A stretch of 64,000 bases of DNA from Medicago truncatula (lineage: Eukaryota; Streptophyta; Magnoliopsida; Fabales; Fabaceae): the NCBI RefSeq assembly GCF_003473485.1, contig NC_053047.1:31916972-31980971 (forward strand). Direction: 5' to 3'. The position numbers were made by a program, and so were the translations under genes. Below the pieces are notes generated by a model. That model was not told the origin of the DNA and ran no database searches. It was given only the letters and a program-made list of their open reading frames with translations. This document shows, one piece after another, positions 57,938 through 64,000 of the stretch (within the stretch, counting starts at the first letter, position 1; each line of letters opens with the position of its first letter).

Positions 57938-58471
57938 TTTTCGGATTACATATTCTAAACTACATTGTTAGTTTTCGGATTTCGTAATCTGAATAGCTCC
58001 AGTACAGATTTGTTGACATGATCAAAAGGAAAGCGCCTAGAAATCGAATGAGGGAAGGTTTATATACACATTACCTTTGAATTCAGTCGAAAATGATGAT
58101 GTTAACACATATTGATGACCAGATTGCTGCTCCAAATCACATTTTCACCCAAAATAGGCGGTTTCTAGAGGTGCAGGGAGTGTTTGGAGAGAAAGGTGGT
58201 GAACTGCAGCTAGGTTCTGGTGAACCTTATATATTCAAGCTTTCTGGATTACGTAATCCGAAATATCCCGCTACTTTTCCCGCTTTTTTTTTTTAAAGTA
58301 GGGCTTTCGAAATATATAATCTGGAACATGTATATTTTGTTAGGAGTATATAGTTTGGAAGTTCTTACACCCTTCTATTGCCCCAGATTGAACCAGACAT
58401 AGCTCATCACAGTTTTTGTTTTGTTTCGGATTTCACAATCCTAAACGTGTCTGGATTTTATAATCTGGATA
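57938..58471. repeat. CGGATTNNGTAATCCG palindrome cluster near the MULE end
   Basis: Six units: 57940-57959 (cggattacatattctaaa), 57974-57993 (ttcggatttcgtaatctgaa), 58246-58259 (perfect ggattacgtaatcc), about 58305-58324, 58425-58445 and 58450-58470 (tctggattttataatctgga). They lie in the leader side of the MULE transposase pseudogene. Confidence 0.7.
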
Positions 58472-58539
58472 GAGGGTATTTTAGTAAAGTACGCAGGGCG
58501 TGCGAGAATGGGAAGGGTGGGAAAAGCGATGAGAATCCC

Positions 58540-59765
58540 TTGAGACTATCAACCTTCCAACAATTTTGGATATGTATTTGATGACATTATGGTAGTGTTC
58601 ACACACGCGTAAGTTTTTCATGACACGCATTGGTTTGCCAGCCGGTATGGTCATAATTCCAAATGCCAAAGCTAATTTCAGACTTGCATTCGCCCTTGGA
58701 AACGTTCGACTGAAAAATCTCCAATAACTGATGGGTGGTATATTACAAAGTTGTTTCCCTAGCATGAAAGCAGCCTTACGAACACATGTGCTCAAAGCAC
58801 CACATAAGGTAGATCTATTTACACTTTCGCCGTCCCTTTTCATCTTCACCAGCATGTCCATAACTTCTTCATAGTGATCAGTCTGTGCATAACCATCAAT
58901 AATTGCTCCTGATATGAAAAGGAATGGGTGAAGGGTGGAAAGGACAACATACCAGGCCCCTGTCTTCACCGCCTATCCATGAAGTTGTTTCCTTAACACC
59001 AAAGCAGCCATACCAGCACATGTGCTCAAATGACAACATAATGTATATCTACATAAACTTTCGCCATCCCTTTTCATCTTCACCAGCATGTCCATAGCTT
59101 CTTCATAATGACCAGTCTGAGCCTAACCACCAATAATTGCCACCCAAGATACACAATCGCGGTTAGCCATCATGTCAAACAATTTGCCAACTTGAGCAAT
59201 ATTTCCTTTCTGATCATAGCCGTTGATCATGGTATTCCACGAACCTACATTCCAACATGGCATTGCCTCAAACAATTCCCTTGCCATATCCATTTGCTTG
59301 TATTGCACATTTCCCTTAACCATCACATTGTATGTCATCTTTCATTTTCCCGGCATTTCATCGAAAACTCTTCTCGCATGATCCAACATTCCACTCTGCA
59401 CATATGCAAACATCATTGTTGTCCACCTGAAAACATCCCGCACCGGAGACTCCTCAAACAATCTCCTAGCTTGTAACAAATATCCATTCGGTGCATATCC
59501 GAAAATCAGGGTATTCCAAGAAATTACATCCCTAACAAGCATATGATCAAAAAATCTCCTAGCATCACCCAACATCCTCCTCTTCACATTCCTACCCATC
59601 AAACAATTCCACAAAATCAATTCCCAATCCACCTTCGACGAGCCTCCTCAAGTCTCCCATTTTGAACATACACTACAAGCAATCCATTCCAAAAGATGGA
59701 AATACTTATAAGGCATGTTATCAAAAACTAGTTTAGCCTCATCAAACGCATCCAGTCTGAGCATA
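58540..59765 (-). pseudogene. PPR-DYW pseudogene remnant A (At4g02750-like)
   Basis: PLS-class PPR motifs on the minus strand: ELILWNCLMGRNVKRRMLGD, VRDVISWNTLIFGYAPNGYL, EESPVRDVFRWTTMMFAYVQ, CWNVGSWNTMINGYDQKGNI and RDCVSWVAIIGG. Then, after an internal tandem duplication (about 58745-58905 repeats 58985-59145), it jumps to the DYW-domain part MRVMKNLRVCEHYHNVIKYI, KIVGRLIVSRDSHRF. Stops and frameshifts are frequent. An intact gene of this type would edit organelle RNA. Confidence 0.8.
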
Positions 59766-59787
59766 ACTAGACAAATACATAAGTAAA

Positions 59788-60283
59788 TTGTGTAAAATCA
59801 CATGAAACTTTCTGATTATCATGGTTACATTCACAAATATATTTTATATTTGACTTAAGAATTTAAAATATATTTTACTAATTAATGTTAATAATTAATA
59901 AATATTAAAATAATTCTAAGTTGATTTTTTTTCTTTCTTTCTAGCAACGTGTATATATGCTAATAGCAAACGCCAACAAAGACCAGCCTAAGCAAGAAGA
60001 AAGAGTTTCAAGTCAAAACATTTTGCTCCCTCTTCTTGTTAAGGGTCAATAATGTTTTGACTTGGAACTCTTTCTTTTTGCTTAGGCTGGTCTTTGTTGG
60101 CGTTTGCTATTAGCATATATACACGCTGACAGACAAAAAAGAAATCAACTCAGGATTATTTCATTATTTATTAATTATTAACATTAATTAGTAAAATATA
60201 TTTTAAATTCTTAAGTCAAATATAAAATAATATTTGTGAATATAACCATGATAATCAGAAAGTTAAATGTGATTTTGCACAGT
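59788..60283. repeat. 496-bp near-perfect hairpin at a duplication junction
   Basis: Left arm 59788-60023 and right arm 60052-60283 are inverted copies of high identity with a 28-bp loop. Matching blocks: aactttctgattatcatggt, atttgacttaagaatttaaa, atgctaatagcaaacgccaa, caaagaccagcctaagca and agtcaaaacatt. The right arm abuts duplication copy B at about 60285, and the left arm abuts PPR remnant A. Transcribed, it would make a nearly uninterrupted 230-bp stem. Confidence 0.9.
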
Positions 60284-60289
60284 TTATCA

Positions 60290-61470
60290 TAAATTGGTTT
60301 GATGTCATCAACATCATTGTAGTCAATGGTCTCGATTGTTGAAGATGATTACACAATTAAAATATTAAGTTCTTGATTTTCCGATGTCACAGCATGCATC
60401 GCATAATTTCTATCCCACTATTTAGAATGACTAACAACAGTAAATTCAACTTAACATGAGCACATTAAATTTAGTGCTAGACACAAATTTTCCAAAATTC
60501 AGATTAATTGCGATTTTAATGAAAGACATTAAAAATAGACAAAAAAGTAATAATCGAAGATAGATTTGTATGGACCTTGTAGAGGACACGAAGAGCGTTT
60601 TCTTTGAGATCTGGATTGTTGAGTTCAATAACAAGGTGTTCCATGTAGGTCATCGTTTGAGCTATGGTTCTTGATTGAGTAGAAGCACCTAGAGGAGCTA
60701 CAGACGAAGATTCATTCTTCATTGAGAGCGAATGAGGAGAATTTTTTTTACCATCGATCGGGGTGGAAATGATACAATACAATAAGCATTCAGTTTTATC
60801 ACTTTACTTTTGCTTTTATTTATGTGTGATGATAATATAATATAATATTATATAATACAGACTTAAATAATTTTTTGTATCTATAAATATATTGGTTTTT
60901 ATTTTATTTTAATTTGTCTAAAAAATTCTTCAAACAGTGATCGTTCAAATATTTTCTATCAACATTTTTGGCTTGTGTTTTTATGTGAACACATATATAT
61001 CATTCAAAATTTTGAATTAATTTTTACAATCAAGTACATTATAGAAGGGTTAATCTAATATGGATCTCTAAGGAGGAATAGTTAAAATGTTGGGCTTTAC
61101 TTTTTTAGGGAAAAAAAAGTTTTATAACAATAAAAAAATAAAAAAAATATTTTATTGAAATTTACTAAAAATAAGAGGGTCCATTGTTCGTCCATATTAG
61201 ACAACCCCCATTATAGAAATATCCATTGCAGAATTTCAAAAAATTTAACAAAAAATGAATTAAATATGAATCCCTAAAAACATTCATATTTAATTTATCT
61301 CTTGTTAAAAATTTCTGAAATTTAGTGGGACACAATTTTATAATATTTTAAATATGTCTATAAAAACTAATTGAGAAATATGAATGTCACACATGTGTTA
61401 ACTTAAAAACAGAGAGAAAAAAATGATGATATAAAATATTTAAATGATCATTGTTTGAAATTGTAAAGGG
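60290..61470. repeat. Segmental duplication, copy B
   Basis: Colinear with 55150-56325 at high identity. Carries only the first exon of CAF40; exons 2-9 are absent on its left, where the hairpin and PPR remnant A lie. Confidence 0.85.
60576..60754 (-). pseudogene. Orphan copy of CAF40 exon 1
   Basis: Reads [19 protein letters not shown], then TMTYMEHLVIELNNPDLKEN and ALRVLYK before a GT donor at 60575, matching the working exon at 55434-55610 with scattered changes. The ATG equivalent (60754) is out of frame by one base because of an altered A-run, and no downstream exons exist. Pseudogene fragment. Confidence 0.88.
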
Positions 61471-61599
61471 ACTCAAAACAAATTAGTTAAGTAACTTGAT
61501 TTAAATATCTTGGTTGAATCAAATACATTATAAATAATTTAAATATAAAGGTTTAGTACAGGCCTTACTTAAGTAACTTGATGTTTATGTAAACACATG

Positions 61600-62700
61600 A
61601 TGCTCCTGATATGAAAAGGAATGGGTGAAGGGCGGAAAGGACAACATAGCGTACCCCTGTCTTCACCACCTGTCCATGAAGTCGTTTCCCTAACACCAAA
61701 GCAGCCATACCAGCACATGTGCTTAAGGCAAACATAAGGTAGATCTATTTAAATTTTTGCCGTCCCTTTTCATCTTCACCAGCATGTCCATAGCTTATTC
61801 ATAGTGACCAGTCTTAGCCTAACCAGCAATAATTGCTTCCCAAGATGCACAATCGCGTTGAGCCATCATGTCAAACAATTTCCTAGCTTGAGCAATATCT
61901 TCGTTCTGACCATAGCCGTTGATCATGGTTTCCAGGAACCTACATTCTGACAAGGCATTACCTCATACAATTCCCTTCCATATCCATTTTCTTGTTTTGC
62001 ACATATCATGCAATCATCACATTGTATGTCATCTTTCTTTTTCCCGGCATTTCATCGAAAACTCCTCTCGCTTCATCCAACATTCCACTATGCACATATG
62101 CAAACACCATTGTTGTCCACGTGAAAACACCCTGCACCGGAGACTCCTCAAACAATCTCCCAGCTAGAAACAAATCTCCATCTGGGCCATAACCGAAAAT
62201 TATGGTATTCCAAGAAATTACATCCCTAACAAGCACATGATCAAAAAGTCTAATAGCATCACCCAACATCTTCCTCTTACATACCTACCCATCAAACAAT
62301 TCCACGGAATCAATTCCCAAACCACCTTCGACTCAAACAATCGACGAGCCTCCTCAAGTCTCCCATTCTGAACATACACTGCAAGCAATCCATTCCAAGA
62401 GATGGAATCCTTATAAAGCATGTTATCAAAAACTAGTTTAGCCTCGTCAACGCAACCTCTCTAAACATAACCAGACAACATGACATTCCATGAAACAAGA
62501 TCCTTTTGAGGCATTAAATCAAACAAGTTGTGGGCATCGATGAGTCTGCGGTTTTTGACGTAGCCAATGAGCATTAAGTTCAAGGAAAACAAACAAGTTC
62601 TTGTAAGGCATGGCATTGAAGACACGAAGAGCCAAGTCGCAGTGGCCATTGCGCATGTGAATAGAAATGGAATTGGTACATTTGACAATATATGGGTCTC
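61600..62700 (-). pseudogene. PPR pseudogene remnant B (At4g02750-like)
   Basis: Minus strand in order: LVSWNVMLSGYV, DSISWNGLLAVYVQNGRLEE, VVWELIPWNCLMGRYV, VRDVISWNTIIFGYGPDGDL, EESPVQGVFTWTTMVFAYVH and GMLDEARGVFDEMPGKRK, then a decayed tail to ALSTCAGMAALVLGKRLHG near 61720. Frameshifts separate most motifs. It is the duplicate of remnant A, missing the DYW end. Confidence 0.8.
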
Positions 62701-62808
62701 ATGCTTTCTGAACTTAAAAAACTGAAGTTATTTAAATTTCTCCCTCTCAGATTATAGTTCACGCGCACTGTTTGAAGGAGGTGTAGGTGATGACAATTTT
62801 GGTTAAAA

Positions 62809-63599
62809 TGAAGCACGGATAAGGGGGTTCGAACTTTTGAATTTTACTTGATAATTAACACACACCAGGTTTGATCCCTATAAAATTTAATGCTAATTTT
62901 AGTCCTACATATTATTGCGGTATGTAAAATAGTCCCTAATTTGAAAGTTTTTTTTACAAAAAATCGATACTTTTTAAATCTCTAAAATAGAAATACAAAT
63001 AGGTCCTAAAAGTAAATAATTTTTTTTGTATAAACTAAACTTAAAAACATGTAATTTTATAGGGACTAAATATATGTTTTAACCATCTTTTTTAAATTTA
63101 TCATGTGCCTGATGTTTTAGCTTTATCTCTTTCCATTTTATTTTCTCTATTTTAATAGTCAGAATTTATATATTTCTTCCTCATCAATCCTCAACTCATG
63201 TTGGTCCAAGTCCAAATCTGACACATTCATACAGCTATACGTACATTTGTATATCATACACATACTTTAATAAGTGGGTATAGGGTGCATGCTAGCATTG
63301 AAAACTAATATAATATGAGGTGAGAGAGACAAGCTTTGGGCTAGTGGTGCAGTGCATGGTGCTGGATATACACTTGAGGGGATTCAAGATAGATAAAATA
63401 TAGGATAGTAGGTGTAAATTAAAAAGTTGAGGGGGTTCAGCTGCATCCCCTGGATGTATGCTGGCTCCGCCCCTGGACACTGCTAATAATTTGAAAAAAT
63501 CATATAATTAAGTGTATTTATATGTATCGGTGTTGTGTTGGACATGACACGTGTCTGACACAGAGACATGCCTAATCCGAAGAGTGTCCGTGCTTTACA
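62809..63599. mobile_element. 791-bp element with TGAAGCACGGA ends, 8-bp TSD and empty site
   Basis: Left end tgaagcacggat and right end gtgtccgtgctttaca are imperfectly inverted. Direct repeats GGTTAAAA at 62801-62808 and 63600-63607. The uninterrupted copy at about 44710 reads ttttggtttaaagattttt. The right end carries the GTGTCTGACAC repeat; the inside also holds retroelement-like tracts (62870-63110, and ggctccgccac near 63465). Confidence 0.75.
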
Positions 63600-63700
63600 G
63601 GTTAAAAGATTTTTGTACAAAGGTTGGGTTGGAAGATAAAAACAATTGGGGATGATTTTATGACTATTTATTTCCAATTTCTTCTCTTCTAGTAATCGCC

Positions 63701-63745
63701 AATCTGTATTTTACCTTGTTACCAAAAAAAAATCTGTATTTTACC
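63701..63745 (+). mobile_element. A-tailed micro-insertion with 15-bp TSD and empty site
   Basis: The 15-nt insert ttgttacc plus A7 (63716-63730) lies between exact 15-bp repeats aatctgtattttacc. The related locus at about 44807 has a single, slightly changed copy of the target (aatctgttttttttacc) and no insert. Confidence 0.85.
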
Positions 63746-63790
63746 TCCTCCACATCATCATGTTTGTCCGTTTTACAAATTAAATGCTGA

Positions 63791-63832
63791 AACAATTTTG
63801 TAGTGTAACCCAAAAAAAAAACAATTTTGTAG
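63791..63832 (+). mobile_element. A-tailed micro-insertion with 13-bp TSD and empty site
   Basis: The 16-nt insert tgtaaccc plus A8 (63804-63819) lies between exact 13-bp repeats aacaattttgtag. The locus at about 44873 reads aacaattttgtagggatct with no insert. Confidence 0.88.
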
Positions 63833-64000
63833 GGATCCAAAGTGGACCTATGTCAGCTCTTGAAGTGACATGGCAGAAGACGACGATGATTCTTGAAGGG
63901 TTTACTTGCAAGCATTTTAAAGATAAGTTAGTTTGTGAATGAGGGTTGGGTTAGAGGTTTTGTGATAGGTAGGACCCTCGTTGTGCAAAAGTAAGAATTG

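Larger units (their letters stand above)
62774..64000 (+). repeat. Esterase 3'-flank repeat, copy 4 (interrupted)
   Basis: 62774-62808 plus 63600-64000 are colinear with 44690-45020. The interruptions are the 791-bp element at 62809-63599 and two A-tailed micro-insertions. It continues to the window end. Confidence 0.7.

Noticed and set aside
59108-59476. 122-aa His-rich plus-strand ORF
   Set aside because: Antisense of the PPR pseudogene; the paralogous ORF at 61919-62167 has the same cause.

Overview
This is a eukaryotic, intron-rich, AT-rich plant chromosome segment. Its gene families, an Au-type SINE 3' end and abundant Mutator-type repeats point to a legume, and Medicago is my best guess. 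The species is inferred from sequence style; it is not proven.

Apparently intact genes: an HDC1/Rxt3-type histone-deacetylase-complex subunit with an 8-nt micro-exon (+, 15034-21737); a domesticated PIF/Harbinger nuclease (ALP1/HARBI1-like, -, 24120-25696) with a Myb/SANT-partner-like ORF just upstream (-, 26041-26427); a P-type PPR protein (+, 28738-29739); two tandem CXE18-like carboxylesterases (+, 31901-32929 and 37022-38053); and a nine-exon CAF40/NOT9 subunit of CCR4-NOT (-, 51480-55610).

Broken genes: a copia gag-pol remnant (1815-3332), a terpene synthase lacking its first exons (3902-5584), two LINE tails, a plant-mobile-domain (PMD) gene inside a 3.7-kb Mutator-type element (9842-13588), a Harbinger ORF1-like pseudogene (38898-40015), a MULE transposase pseudogene (about 56450-57881), three remnants of a DYW-type PPR gene, and a stray copy of CAF40 exon 1.

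The mobile DNA carries most of the unusual signal. At least eight elements have terminal inverted repeats and 9-bp target duplications or near-duplications (Mutator type). Three of the Mutator-type regions carry clusters of short palindromes with different sequences but the same layout. Thirteen micro-insertions consist only of a few bases plus an A-run flanked by 10-17-bp direct repeats, as expected of almost completely 5'-truncated LINE copies; two have a matching empty site elsewhere in the window. Several other insertions (solo LTR, 791-bp element, 614-bp MULE-MITE) also have paralogous empty sites here, because a downstream flank of the esterase gene and a CAF40/PPR block were duplicated. 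A 496-bp near-perfect hairpin sits at the junction of the CAF40/PPR duplication.

Region by region: 1-9.8 kb copia remnant, truncated terpene synthase, LINE tail and a 1.6-kb fold-back MULE; 9.8-13.6 kb PMD-MULE in the HDC1 promoter; 13.6-22 kb HDC1; 22-28 kb SINE and domesticated Harbinger pair; 28-42 kb PPR and esterases with nested insertions; 42-51.4 kb MITEs and LTR-like repeats; 51.5-64 kb CAF40, its partial duplicate, PPR-DYW pseudogenes and a MULE.
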